64,000 bases of DNA, taken from contig NC_087069.1 in assembly GCF_963678635.1 (NCBI RefSeq), positions 37,383,329 through 37,447,328 of the forward strand, given 5' to 3'. A program made the translations under genes and the position numbers. The notes under the pieces are model-generated. The model had not been told where the DNA came from, did no database searches, and saw nothing but the letters and a program-made list of their open reading frames with translations. Below, piece by piece: positions 21,473-31,837 of this stretch (positions within the stretch are counted from its first letter, which is position 1; the number at the start of each line of letters is the position of its first letter). The DNA comes from Symsagittifera roscoffensis (Eukaryota; Xenacoelomorpha; Acoela; Convolutidae).

Positions 21473-23191
21473 TTATATATCCTTTATTTTGATTCTCAAC
21501 TCAATCGGTAGTTTAAATCCAAAGTAATGCTTCCATCCAGTTGCAGGAGGCCAATAGCTGTTTGGCGCGGAGTCATTTGAATACATGGGAGAAGAATTTC
21601 CCAAAACACTGTCGATACTCCACTTTCCTGCATCTGTTTTGTATATGAAACTTTCCTGTCGATGCTCCACTTTCACTTTCCTGATGTTTTGTACATCTGT
21701 TTTGTACATTAAAACGTCGTTTTTGCTTGATTTCTTGTAAGCTTCAATTAACTTGCAATTGTGCTCCTTTGCCTCGTGTACCCCGTATTTGTATACTCCG
21801 CAAACGAGTGAACAAGCACCTACAATGTTTTCTACCGAAGCGGTGATGATAATTTCATCTTTGTACTTTGATCGGTCCAAGGCTGCCCATGGTTTTGCAA
21901 TAAAACGGGAGCAATCTAAAGAATCAAGGGTCGCAAATGAGTCAATGGGCAACTCATCTGTATACAATTTCCACTCGCCGTCTTGATTGAAGTATTCCCA
22001 GCCACTCAGTGGTGGAAGTTCTGATGTCTCCTCTTGGTCTTGAACAGTCGTGTTCCTCAATGAACAGCTGTGAAATGTATCATCTTCTCCTACACTAGGA
22101 GAACAGCACCAGACGTTCTTAGCTGACTTGTACAAGAAGAACGCCAGGGAAATTGGGTATATCTCAACCTTTACGTTTTTATTCCGGCGAAATTCCAATT
22201 TTTTAGCGTAGAAAATTGTCTCCTGGTCAGTTGTTCTTATAAACTTCATGTCTCCCATGACCTCCGGAGATAGCACGAAAAATTTAAAAGGCCTAATTTT
22301 AATTCCATCTTTCAATTTATGATAGAACCCAATATCGAACCGAATATCAGTAGTTTTTTCGACAGAAACAACGAATCCGTCTTTGTCTTTGTAAAACGAC
22401 TCCACGATTTTGTTCTTTTCATTCTTTTCAGTTTCTCTGAAGCCTAGTATAAGTTTAGTAGCATTTTCATGCCCATCAGGCATCAGCTGAGAATCGCACT
22501 CTATTTCAGCGCCCGGTGGAAGCTCTTCATTTGCGTTCGTATATTTTTTACCTTCAGATATGTAGGGATACAATTGCCTCAATAACGTGTTCTTCATTGA
22601 CTCTATTTCCTTGTTCTTAGCGCTAATGTGCCAGAAGTCAAGCAAACCCACTTTGATAGATTTGTGGTACTCGAGAAATTCTTTGCAATCCCGTTCAAGT
22701 TCGTTAGCTATTGCCCTTTTTTTGTCATCGTCGAGAACAAAAAATGGTTCGATGGTGTCGCTTTTCGGGTCATGGGACAGTATGCAAAACTTAGCTAGGA
22801 CTATAATCTGAGTCGCTTTTGCAACTTCTCTTAGATTTTCTATACTGTTTCCTTGGCCTTTAGCGTACACTAACGCTTGTTGAGCATCGTTTTTAGCGTC
22901 CCAAAACTGCTTAACAGCGTTTCTGATTTGATTGTTTTCCAAATAGTTGATGGCACTCAATGTCTTGCTGCCAGCAGTCTTGAGGGGAGTTGCGAGGACG
23001 ATTTTCATCATTTTTTTGATATCCTCAAGTGTCTTTTTAATTTGAGCTAGAGTAAGTGCAGTTAAATCCATCGAAGGAAGTGAGCTGCCAATTCCTATGA
23101 CGTGATAGGAAAACTCAAGTAAAGAAACGTAGCTCAATGTATGCGCTAACTTCTGAGCGACTTCGCCTAAACAAATATTATATAATAACAA
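21473..23191 (-). CDS. Unrecognised protein with PPxxGW motifs
   Basis: The longest intact non-transposon frame in the window, 572 codons open. The first codon of the open frame is TTG. The first ATG is at 23071 (giving 532 residues), and a good splice acceptor (ttgtttag) ends at 23167, so an upstream exon may add residues. The N-terminal 250 residues are predicted helical and charged. The C-terminal 200 hold PPLSGWEYF and, near the end, WPPATGWKHY, each about 100 residues apart with a CxxxCGVYKYG segment between; this looks like a repeated beta-rich module. I recall similar PP..GW repeats in uncharacterised invertebrate proteins but cannot assign a function. No signal peptide or membrane segment is evident in the ATG form. 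No frameshifts. Likely a real cellular gene. Confidence 0.75.
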   Translation of the reverse strand: MLLYNICLGEVAQKLAHTLSYVSLLEFSYHVIGIGSSLPSMDLTALTLAQIKKTLEDIKKMMKIVLATPLKTAGSKTLSAINYLENNQIRNAVKQFWDAKNDAQQALVYAKGQGNSIENLREVAKATQIIVLAKFCILSHDPKSDTIEPFFVLDDDKKRAIANELERDCKEFLEYHKSIKVGLLDFWHISAKNKEIESMKNTLLRQLYPYISEGKKYTNANEELPPGAEIECDSQLMPDGHENATKLILGFRETEKNEKNKIVESFYKDKDGFVVSVEKTTDIRFDIGFYHKLKDGIKIRPFKFFVLSPEVMGDMKFIRTTDQETIFYAKKLEFRRNKNVKVEIYPISLAFFLYKSAKNVWCCSPSVGEDDTFHSCSLRNTTVQDQEETSELPPLSGWEYFNQDGEWKLYTDELPIDSFATLDSLDCSRFIAKPWAALDRSKYKDEIIITASVENIVGACSLVCGVYKYGVHEAKEHNCKLIEAYKKSSKNDVLMYKTDVQNIRKVKVEHRQESFIYKTDAGKWSIDSVLGNSSPMYSNDSAPNSYWPPATGWKHYFGFKLPIELRIKIKDI

Positions 23192-23193
23192 TC

Positions 23194-23237
23194 ACTGCAC
23201 TCGCATCAGAGCCAGACTGCACTCAGATCAGAGCCAG
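23194..23237. repeat. 22-bp tandem duplication
   Basis: actgcactcgcatcagagcc(ag) at 23194-23215 is repeated with two changes at 23216-23237. It lies just upstream of the likely splice acceptor of the 21.5-23.2 kb gene, in its presumed intron or promoter. Confidence 0.9.
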
Positions 23238-23569
23238 GTTTTTTCTGAAAGCCCAAATTTTAAATTCATCGTTGTTTAACTACTGTTTGTTTTTCTTAAC
23301 AAGAAACTGCTTTTTCCTTTTCCCAACCTTCACCTTTCGATTTCAGTTTGGAAAAAATATTATTTTAACGTTGTCGTAACGCAAAGACACTTGTCATAAA
23401 TTAATGAACCATTGTTTTATCACTGAAAAATATTTATAGAAAATAGAAAATAAAAATTAGTAGCATGACAATTAATAGTTAGTAATTATAAAATCATCCT
23501 GTTGTTCCAGCTTCATCAACTAAACATAACAGCAATCATAAGCCAGCTAAAATCATTAAAAACTAATTT

Positions 23570-23880
23570 TTTTATCAAATAAATTTAAATCATTTTTAAA
23601 CTTAAATTTACTTAATTTTAAACTAGATGATCAAAAACTAAATCAGATTTTAATCATTTTTTATCAAAATTTAAATCATTTTTAAACTCAAATTTACTTA
23701 ATTTTAAACTAGATCATCAAAAACTAAATCTTTTTATTAAATAAATTTATACCATTTCAAACTTAAATTCACTTAACTTAAAAATCAGATCATCACGGCT
23801 TATTCTTGGATCTTAATAAACTTTCTATCTCATTAAATTTAAATTCTGATCATCAAGGCCTATCCTTGGATCAAAAAGAA
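23570..23880. repeat. AT-rich degenerate tandem repeats
   Basis: The block aaatcatttttaaacttaaa with aactagatgatcaaaaac recurs about three times between 23580 and 23790. A gatcatca-c/a-ggc-tta/cta-tccttggatc block occurs twice (23790 and 23847). It lies at the 5' side of element A and may be part of its LTR or leader, but I found no matching copy at the 3' end. Confidence 0.6.
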
Positions 23881-24415
23881 CAATTTTGTTCTCCCCCACC
23901 CACTTATCAAGTGTCTAACGACCTCAAACGTCGATTCACTATCCAACCTATTCAAAAGACCCAAGACTAATGGAAATTTTTAATAACACTAACCATTCAA
24001 ATTAGGCTAAACAGTGAAGAACTTCGGTTGTTCATCCTTCACTTGAACCCTCCTCTTACCAGACCCAGGATAGATCTTGAACTTAGTAAATTTAAAATAG
24101 TTTCTAACGAACTACTTGCGTTCTAATTATATCTGAACCTTGTGGATCGATTTATTATTCTCCAACCCTTGAACACAATCACTATCCCTAAGTAAGATTA
24201 GGTAAGTTAACACCTTAACTTAGACTAGCCACGAGAAAGTAAAAAATCATTCTCCGGAATCGATATACTTTTCTCTCCAGCCCTGAATAAAAAGACCCAG
24301 GTTAAGCTAACCAAAAAATTGTAAGGACTAATAGTCTAGGAAAACAAAAAATCAGTAATGGTTACTTGCATCCCTCATCCTAAACCTTATGTCAATCAAA
24401 AATTTAGGAAATTAA
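23881..24415. other. Leader region of element A, no gene
   Basis: Non-coding sequence between the AT-rich repeats and the first open frame of element A. A 5' LTR and primer-binding site would be expected here, but I could not identify either. Confidence 0.4.
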
Positions 24416-24856
24416 CAAACAATTGTTTTACACAATTGTGAAATAGACAACCAAAAATACGATTTTGTAATAACCCCATATACACAAACAGTTGGATACA
24501 TTCGAACAAAACGACAAACAATAAGAAGAAAAACTATAAACAAACAAAGACAAATCACACGAAAAAGATTTTCAAAAACTAGAAACGCATTTTCTGAATC
24601 AGAAGCCAGAAATTTAGACGAACTCTACAAATTAAAAGAATCAATAGATAAAAATTGCCCCATCAATGACCAATTATATTTTTCCGACTCAGAAACAACT
24701 TCAAATTCATCAAAAAGAGGAAAAAGAAGAATGAAAAAGCAATACAAACACAAACCAGTACACCTGTATAATTGGAATCAACCAATTAGACACATCGATA
24801 GCTTTATATTAACGGTCATCAAACAAAAAAATGAGCCACACTCAAAAAGACGATAG
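24416..24856 (+). CDS. ATG-less basic ORF overlapping the gag start
   Basis: 146 codons open from a TAA at 24413, with no ATG until codon 106. The middle is strongly basic (QTIRRKTINKQRQITRKRFS), followed by a Ser/Asp patch and a second basic cluster (KRGKRRMKKQYKHK). It ends 26 nt inside gag (gag ATG at 24831). The tandem copy at 25953-26270 keeps the same frame open, and many differences between the copies there are synonymous, which supports past coding use. It might be spliced to an upstream exon or be read from a non-AUG start. The arginine/lysine clusters would suit a nucleic-acid-binding or nuclear protein, but that is inference. Confidence 0.5.
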   Translation, partial: QTIVLHNCEIDNQKYDFVITPYTQTVGYIRTKRQTIRRKTINKQRQITRKRFSKTRNAFSESEARNLDELYKLKESIDKNCPINDQLYFSDSETTSNSSKRGKRRMKKQYKHKPVHLYNWNQPIRHIDSFILTVIKQKNEPHSKRR

Positions 24857-25952
24857 TCCAGATGACGAAGCAGTTTACCCCTTTCTTATAGATTCACCCG
24901 ATGATAGAGGACAACATGATTTGTGCAAGAACTTACTCGTAAATTTGTTTGAACCCGGAATCAGTCCATGCAAAGCAGAATTCCCAGATGTAAAAATTAT
25001 TGATCATTATCTGAAAAATATATGTAATTTAACACAACAATACAGAATCTACACCATAGAATTCAGTACACCAAACCCGAATCACCGCAAATATGTAATT
25101 GAAACAGACGATCTTGACTTAGAATTTTTAAAAGTATTCTTAGAATATATTAAAAGCATACAATATCATAACTCACAAAGAGCAAACTCCATATTCACCA
25201 ATGAAGTTTTCGCAATAATATATAGTTATATTTCGATATTAGAAAACGAAATCCCAATAACAAATGTCTCACCGACAGAAACATCTAAACATTTAAGAGT
25301 ACGACATGAAATCACACTACTCTCTAGTTATTTAAACATCATTAAAGAAAATTTCACGAAAGACGACGTTTCACAACATACAAAACACGATCTACAAAAA
25401 ATTTTGGCATGGTTCATAATAGATTATTTCACACACAATATTGATTTAATTGCACAAGCAAGAAAAAATTTTAGACCCCAAAACTCGAACGATGATACCG
25501 CTATCACAGAACAATCAGATTATGTTTGGGACCCCGAATGGTCTCATCCCGCATTTATAAGCTTCCCACAATCAATCTCAAGTCAAGCAATAAGTACGAT
25601 ATCTTACATAAGAGATTATGTAAAAATAATACCATTCACCATTGATGCAACACCATTAAACTATCATACATTTTTGCCCGATACACAAAATAATAGTTTA
25701 AACTCTACAGTCATACACAATGAAAACCTCAATGGAACTAGGAATCTTACTCAACAAGATATCCAGACACCATCACACTTCATAAATGAAGAAATTGTAC
25801 ACACAACAACTACACAACAAAGTATTTCACCAATACGCCCAAATTTGACAACACTAAGAAATACAAATACCTCACTGGCACAAGTAACCTTGCAATCAAT
25901 CGTTAAACCTTCGGGTGCTCCGAAAGATTCACATATGGGTTATCAAACGTAA
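24537..25952 (+). repeat. 1.42-kb tandem duplication in gag, copy 1
   Basis: The sequence from aaacaaacaaagacaaatca onward is repeated 1420 bp downstream. The copies differ at roughly one base in ten and by indels, so the duplication is old. Copy 2 spans about 25957-27400. Confidence 0.9.
24831..25952 (+). CDS. Element A gag, N-terminal part (copy 1)
   Basis: 373 codons, opening MSHTQKDDSPDDEAVYPFLI. The first 200 residues are acidic and helical (HDLQKILAWFIIDYFTHNID near residue 190). The last 150 are Thr/Asn/Ser/Gln-rich. I do not recognise a Pfam-type domain; by position it is the matrix-like or N-terminal region of gag, upstream of the capsid domain at 28.0 kb. It ends in a TAA created where the tandem copy begins, so it is cut off from the rest of gag. 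The ATG at 24831 overlaps the end of the basic ORF. Confidence 0.75.
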   Translation: MSHTQKDDSPDDEAVYPFLIDSPDDRGQHDLCKNLLVNLFEPGISPCKAEFPDVKIIDHYLKNICNLTQQYRIYTIEFSTPNPNHRKYVIETDDLDLEFLKVFLEYIKSIQYHNSQRANSIFTNEVFAIIYSYISILENEIPITNVSPTETSKHLRVRHEITLLSSYLNIIKENFTKDDVSQHTKHDLQKILAWFIIDYFTHNIDLIAQARKNFRPQNSNDDTAITEQSDYVWDPEWSHPAFISFPQSISSQAISTISYIRDYVKIIPFTIDATPLNYHTFLPDTQNNSLNSTVIHNENLNGTRNLTQQDIQTPSHFINEEIVHTTTTQQSISPIRPNLTTLRNTNTSLAQVTLQSIVKPSGAPKDSHMGYQT

Positions 25953-27532
25953 AAGATAAGCAAACAAAGACAAATCACACGAAAACGATTTTCAAAAAAT
26001 AGAAACGCATTTTCCGAATCAGAAGCCAACAGTTTAGACAAGGTATACAAATTAAAAGAATCAATAAATAAAAATTGCCTCATCCAAGATCAATTATATT
26101 TTTCCGATTCAGAAACAACTTCAAACTCATCAAAAAGAGGAAAAAGAAGAATAAAAAAGCAATATAAACACAAACCAGTACACCTATATAATTGGAATCA
26201 ACCAATTAGACACATTGATAGTTATATATTAACAGTCATCAAGCGAAAAAATGAGCCACACTCAAAGTGACGAAAGACCAGATGAAGAAGCAGTTTTTCC
26301 CTTTCTTATAGATTCACTCGATGATAGAGGACAAACACGATTTTGCAAAAACTTACTCGTAAATTTGTTTGAACCAGGAATCAGTCCATGTAAAGCAGAA
26401 TTCCCAGATTTAAAAATCAAAAAACAAATATAGAACCTTATTTGAAAGACATATCTAATCTAACACAACAATACGGAATCTACACCCTAGAATTCAGCAC
26501 ACCGCGAACAGCTCATGGTAAATATGTAATTCAAACAGACGAAATTGAAATAGATTTTTCAAAAGTATTCAGAGAATATATCAAAATTATAAATATCACA
26601 ATTCACAAAGAGCAAACTCCATATTCACTAACGAAGTTTTTGCAATAATATATAGTTATATATCTATATTAGAAAAACAGAAGTTCAAAGTATATCACCA
26701 AACACAGTAAACACAGTAAACATCCAAACATACAAAAGTAAGAAATGAAATCACAGTAATTTCAACATTTTTACATATAATTCGCGAAAATTTTACCAAA
26801 AATGATGTCTCACAAAACACTAAACATGGTTTGCAAAAGATTTTAGCATGGTTTATTATAGATTATTTTACCCACGATATAGATTTAATTTCACAAGCAA
26901 GAAAAATTTTCAGACCTCAAAATACCAATGACGACACTGTCATTGCAAAACAATCAGATTACGTTTGGGACCCTGAGTGGTCTCATCCAGCATTTACGAA
27001 TATCCCACAAGATATCTCGAGTCAAGCAATAAGTACAAAATCTTTCCACACAGATTATGTAAAAGTAATACCATTAACGATTGACGCAACACCATTAATT
27101 TATAATACATTTTTACCTGATACAAGAAATAACAGCTTAAATTCAACAATCATACAAAATGAAAATCTCAATGGAACCAGAAATCTTACACAACAAGATA
27201 TTCAAACACCATCACACTTCATAAATGAAGAAATCGTCCAAACAACAGCAACAACTATTCAACAAAGTATTTCACCAATACAATCACATCTGACAACACC
27301 AAGAAATACAAATACATCACTAACACAGGTAACCTCACAATCGACCGTTAAACTTTCGGTTGCTCCAAAATATTCACATATGGACTATCAAACGTATAGA
27401 CCAATGACAAAACCGTCAAAAACACGAAAAACGTTCACAAGAAACACTTTTGCAGAACACAATTATAATTATGCCCACCAACCCAAAACATATCAAACCC
27501 CCCCCCCCCCCGAAAAACTATACAAAATTTAA
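25953..27532 (+). pseudogene. Basic ORF and gag N-terminus, tandem copy 2
   Basis: A second copy of the basic ORF (25953-26270) overlaps a second gag start at 26251. This gag copy is broken by a stop at 26431-26433 and frame changes before 26831, then open to 27532. It is the copy contiguous with the rest of gag. A run of 14 C at 27498-27511 lies inside the frame and would be prone to slippage. Residues align with copy 1 (for example FIIDYFTH and YVWDPEWSHPAF). Confidence 0.75.
27498..27511. repeat. Run of 14 C
   Basis: Homopolymer inside the gag copy 2 frame of element A. Runs like this are prone to slippage in replication and sequencing, so the true frame at this point is uncertain. Confidence 0.9.
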
Positions 27533-28034
27533 GTCACGTATGTTCCCATCATTGGAATCTCCCAAAAACATCGACCAATTCAGTAAATTTTCCAGATAAT
27601 CTACACCCTACACAGGATTATTTTGAAAATTACCCTTTTTTCAATAGAATAAAAATAAACAACATACACCATATTACACAAACTATTTATCATCTAATGA
27701 CGATGATTATCATCAACCAGATATTTTTGCACCATATACTAAAGAATATCGCACACAGAGATCGCGACAATCTCAACCATCTCAAAATATGAAAAATTAC
27801 CCACAAAATCCAACAGATACACAAAATCCACAACAAATGCTTCAAATGCATCTACAAAATTCATTTAATAGACAATCTTTTCAACCAATACAACCACAAA
27901 ACCCAATGTCAATGCATTCTTTTCAACCAACCCAAATGCAAAATGAAATACCGCTCCCATGTTACCTTCAGCAACATGAAATAACAAAAAATCAACTTTC
28001 AAACTTTTCACAAATGCCAAATGCCGCAGAATGA
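27533..28034 (+). pseudogene. Element A gag linker, Gln/Asn/Pro-rich
   Basis: Coding-like sequence with a frame change, then 81 open codons from 27789. It is rich in Gln, Asn, Pro and Met with the recurring motif SFQP(I/T)Q. It joins the N-terminal gag part to the capsid-like domain. Low complexity, probably disordered. Confidence 0.6.
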
Positions 28035-28040
28035 CTACAG

Positions 28041-28640
28041 ATGATTATGAACCCATACCTCATGGGTGGATCATCAATAACATCGAATAAAACATTAATG
28101 GTATTCACAGGAACAGATCCTGAACATTCTGTAGACGATTATTTAAATACAGTAACAGCAAATTTAAATTTAAATATAGGACCCGAACCAATTAATACAC
28201 CACTCCATCAAAATTGGATACATAGACCCACAGCGTTAATACAAACAACACTAGATGGCGCAGCTCAAAAATGGTTTTCAGTATTACCTATAGAAATAAA
28301 ATCTGATTGGAAAAGATTTACACAAGAATTTTCAAAAATGTTTGATTCTGAAAGAAACAAACAACATCAAAGAGTTTTATGCAATGAAATACGCAGATTA
28401 CCAAACGAAACAATTAAACAATTAGCAGTACGAATCGAAACACTAGTTCGAAAAGCATATTCACTTAATACACATGATTACAAAAACACAAAAAGGACAG
28501 AAATTTTAATGATGACCTTAACACCTCAGTTAAGGAAAATAGCCATAAAAAAGAGGGCTTCTCATCCTTCCTCAATTTGAGAACCAGATTTGGATTTTAG
28601 AAAATTAGTAGATAAACTAGAACAAGCAGAAATCACAATG
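28041..28640 (+). pseudogene. Element A gag capsid domain (Retrotrans_gag)
   Basis: 179 open codons from the ATG at 28041. FTGTDPEHSVDDYL, then TLDGAAQKWFSVLP, then WKRFTQEFSKMFDS and IKQLAVRIETLVRKAYS are the landmarks of the Retrotrans_gag family (PF03732): F-G-...-YL helix, A-W-F/Y helix, W..F...F turn, and the final helix. This is the capsid part that forms the particle shell. A TGA at about 28578 interrupts the frame where REPDLDFRKL would continue, and a TAA follows near 28650. Confidence 0.88.
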
Positions 28641-28900
28641 AAACTTGAATAAACAGAAAATCTAAAACTACAGTATGTTAATCGGATCGAAACAAATACT
28701 ACACATATAAATAACATACAAGAATCAGACACAGACCTGATTGAAAAAATTACTGAAATACTAAAAATCTACGAACGAAATCCAAACTTTAAAGGCAAAT
28801 CATCTTACGGACACAGTGTCGTCGAATGTAAACAAAAACAACGAGACAATCAGAATAAACCTCAAAAGCACAAAAACCAAATAAATCATTCTATCAATAC
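28641..28900 (+). pseudogene. Element A nucleocapsid zinc-knuckle region, damaged
   Basis: The frame reads NPNFKGKSSYGHSVVECKQK near 28775-28845. GHSVVEC keeps the His and last Cys of a CCHC zinc knuckle, but the first two Cys are missing where a CxxC would be expected just before YGH. A short deletion is the likely cause. Confidence 0.7.
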
Positions 28901-29986
28901 ATGAAAAAAGACCAAAATCTACTAAACAAAAGTATATATAGTAATAATAGTTCAGGAGAACCACTTCCAAGTAACTCAAATTACTCAAGAAATCAATCAC
29001 CATATAACTCCAGTTATAGAGGTAGATCGCCCGAACGAAGAAATTCACGAAATTTCTCACAAAATAGATATAGCCAATCGAATAGCCAAAATAACCATAG
29101 TAACTATTCACGATCGAATTCAAACACAACAGAATTTCTTTCTACATCCAGTTTCCATTCAAACCCAAGGAATAGACACTATTCCAATAATAGATCACGA
29201 AAGTCATCATACAACAGAAGTAGAAACTATTCACACAATAGAAATAGAAGTTATTCTAATAATCGAAATCAGAATTATCCAAACAATAGATCAAGAAATA
29301 GTTCATATAATAGATCGAATTATCATATATCAAATGATAACTATCAAAACAGATCCCAAAATAATTCACAAAATCGAAACTCAAGTTACAATAATCGATA
29401 CAGAAATTATTCCCAGTCACCACATAGGAATAATAACCGTTATCCCGATTCTAAACATCGATACATAAGTAGTACAACAAAACCTCAAAAACACATTCAT
29501 CAAGTGCAAATAAAAAAAGAAACAACTTCAGACCCCCCAGGTATTGATGACACAGGAAGTAATGAATTACAACTAAATCACATAAATTGTGAATCATCGG
29601 ATACTGAAAGTGATACAGATAATACCATCTCTGTAAATATGATAACAGCCGAAAACGACTATGAACCTATCATATATGAACAACCTTCTACTTCACATAT
29701 ATATAAAAAACAATTGGAACTACTCCATAACTACTATATTGGACCCATTAATAATACACAAACTACACCAGAAGTAAACAAAATAAACACGGCAATTAAA
29801 CTTAATAAAAAAGATGGAACACAATGCTCAAACACAAAACATATTTATCAAAATATACAAAAAGAACAACCAAGAGAAAAAATTTGGACAATTCCATTTC
29901 TCTTAGAGAGTCCAAGAAGCAAAGAGTTTCAACCACCAGATCTTGTATTGATTTCTAAATTGACTCAGGAGCAGAATCAAATATAA
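28901..29986 (+). CDS. Element A nucleocapsid tail, Asn/Ser/Arg/Tyr-rich
   Basis: 361 codons. Residues 20-190 are built from imperfect repeats of NRSRNYS and NNRS type, about one Arg every five residues, recalling RS/RG-rich RNA-binding tails of retroviral and cellular proteins. Residues 200-300 are acidic and Ser/Asp-rich (ESSDTESDTDNTI). In the intact element this would follow the zinc knuckle and lead into the protease. The frame ends at a stop just after the protease start in another frame. The biased codon content is not a sign of a separate gene. Confidence 0.7.
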   Translation: MKKDQNLLNKSIYSNNSSGEPLPSNSNYSRNQSPYNSSYRGRSPERRNSRNFSQNRYSQSNSQNNHSNYSRSNSNTTEFLSTSSFHSNPRNRHYSNNRSRKSSYNRSRNYSHNRNRSYSNNRNQNYPNNRSRNSSYNRSNYHISNDNYQNRSQNNSQNRNSSYNNRYRNYSQSPHRNNNRYPDSKHRYISSTTKPQKHIHQVQIKKETTSDPPGIDDTGSNELQLNHINCESSDTESDTDNTISVNMITAENDYEPIIYEQPSTSHIYKKQLELLHNYYIGPINNTQTTPEVNKINTAIKLNKKDGTQCSNTKHIYQNIQKEQPREKIWTIPFLLESPRSKEFQPPDLVLISKLTQEQNQI

Positions 29987-30450
29987 TTATTATCCCCACA
30001 TGGAATGAAATTAAAACATTGTATCCAAATTTAACACCTCTTGAAACCTCTAGTAAATTAGCAACAGTACAAGGATCAACATTAGTAAATTATGGAAAAA
30101 TCCAATTATTCCTTCTTCCCACAAAAAACAATGGAACAAAACAAGATTTTGAACAAACCATTTAAACAATTATTTCATTGTACTGATGTACTGATACCCT
30201 TTATAACTAAATATATACCAACAATCAACATCTTAAATAGTAAGATCCATATCAAAGATAAATACACAAAAACAAAAAAATACAGCCCTAAAACTCTTCC
30301 ACAGATTAAACAAACAACCACCATTTTTCTCAAAATTTTATAATTCTAAAATCAAGAACGGAAACACCTGAAACCATTATCAAGAAATATATAAAATTTC
30401 TCAGTAAAACAAGTTCATCAGTATATTAAAAATCAAAATAAACAACAACT
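29940..30450 (+). pseudogene. Element A aspartic protease remnant
   Basis: DSGAES at 29962-29979 is the active-site triad of a retropepsin, reached by a frame change from the preceding ORF. Downstream, KLATVQGSTLVNYGKIQLFL has the flap-like turn of Ty3/gypsy proteases. The C-terminal part shifts frame again near 30120, and an expected block after HCTDV is shortened. Non-functional. Confidence 0.8.
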
Positions 30451-30454
30451 TTTT

Positions 30455-30838
30455 ATGTCAGATTACGATTTTAAAACTATTCACAAACTTTTCAAAATTA
30501 CAATCTCATCCATAAAATACTCAAAAAATACGAATTGCGATATTATTTTATTACACGTGTATAACACTACACTGTATCAAATAACATTATCCTTAGGTCT
30601 TTTAGGATATTGTGAAACAAATGCTACAATTTCACCTATAAATGAAGCAGCCTACCGCGTTTATAATATACTCCACTTATTAGATATTTGCCAATCAACA
30701 ATTCTTGACGAAGAATTATCCATAAATAATATAATAAGTAATGAAAAAGGAAACACAGATTATTTCACAAAAACACCATATTTTAAACCGACATTCAATA
30801 TAACAAATTACACAAAAGAACAACAAAAAATTTTTTAA
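30455..30838 (+). pseudogene. Element A segment between protease and RT
   Basis: 127 open codons from MSDYDFKTIHK, matched by B at 63535-63882. It contains a beta-rich stretch (ITISSIKY, IILLHVYNTT, ITLSLGLLGYCE) and a helical end. In B the frame runs on into RT, so this is part of the polyprotein between protease and RT. I do not recognise a named domain. Confidence 0.7.
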
Positions 30839-30840
30839 CA

Positions 30841-31830
30841 ATGTTTAATTTTCAACACTCACAAATCACATAAGACGAATTTCACAAATTAGCAAAACAA
30901 CTGTTAAAATATTCGACAGTCTATGCAACATCAAAATTTGACGTTGGAAAAATTAGTTCATCACTACGCCTCCCAATAAAACCTGACGCAGTTTTCAAAA
31001 AACAAAGAGCAAGTAAAGTACCGATTCACTTAAACGACAAGGTAAACAGATTACTTGATATTTTAGAACAATACGAAATTCTCTCACCAGTAAATAAAGA
31101 AGAACAACCAAAAGGTAACACCTTCATTAACCCTGTTATAATTCTAGCAATTGGTGAATCACTAAAAAAAGTTTTAGACGCTAGATAACTCAATTCATTA
31201 ATTGACGAATCAAAATACAATTGGCCTATTGAACCCATACAAGTTATCTTAACAAAGCTAAATGGTAAATATTTCACAACCGCAGATATGAATAGTGCTT
31301 ATAATCAAACGCCACTAGATGAACAATCACGACGTTTAACACAGTTTGTTATTGGAAATCAACAATATGAACCTAATCGCTTATTCTATGGAATATCCAT
31401 AGGACCAGCAGCTTTTTCAGCTTTTATGAGGAAAATTTTTAGACCATTAATACTAAAGAAATCTATATGATGTTTTTATGCAATCACAAACCAAAGAAGA
31501 AATGTTTTAAGTTTTAGAACAATATCATTAAATACTTCAGAACGAAACTCTGAAGGCAGCTCCCGACTTCTTTTTAACACGCGTTAAATTTTTAGGACAT
31601 ATTATAGAACGAAACACTATCACTCCATTAAAATCACGCATTGATGTCATTCAAAAACTTCAGCCACCTACAAATAAAAAGAAAATCCAAGAATTCCTTG
31701 GAATGTTGAATTTCTGAAGTAAATATGTTTACAAAATGCAATTATACTAAAGACCCTTCTATAACATCCTCAGACGACAAAATAATTTTGAATGGACCAC
31801 TGAACATCAAACACGATTTGAAGAAATTAA
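30841..31830 (+). pseudogene. Element A reverse transcriptase, broken
   Basis: RT sequence with stops near 30872, 31185 and 31468. Motif landmarks: FTTADMNSAYNQTPLDE (motif A, catalytic Asp) and LFYGISIGPAAFSAFM (motif B). A short deletion at about 31460 removes the start of the catalytic YxDD loop and most of it; reading resumes at DVFMQS. The thumb continues as RVKFLGHIIE and NKKKIQEFLGMLNF. It cannot be active. Confidence 0.9.
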
Positions 31831-31837
31831 AAAGCTT

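Noticed and set aside
28800-29129. Minus-strand hydrophobic ORF of 109 codons
   Set aside because: Antisense of the Asn/Ser/Tyr-rich nucleocapsid tail; the hydrophobicity arises from the complementary codons.
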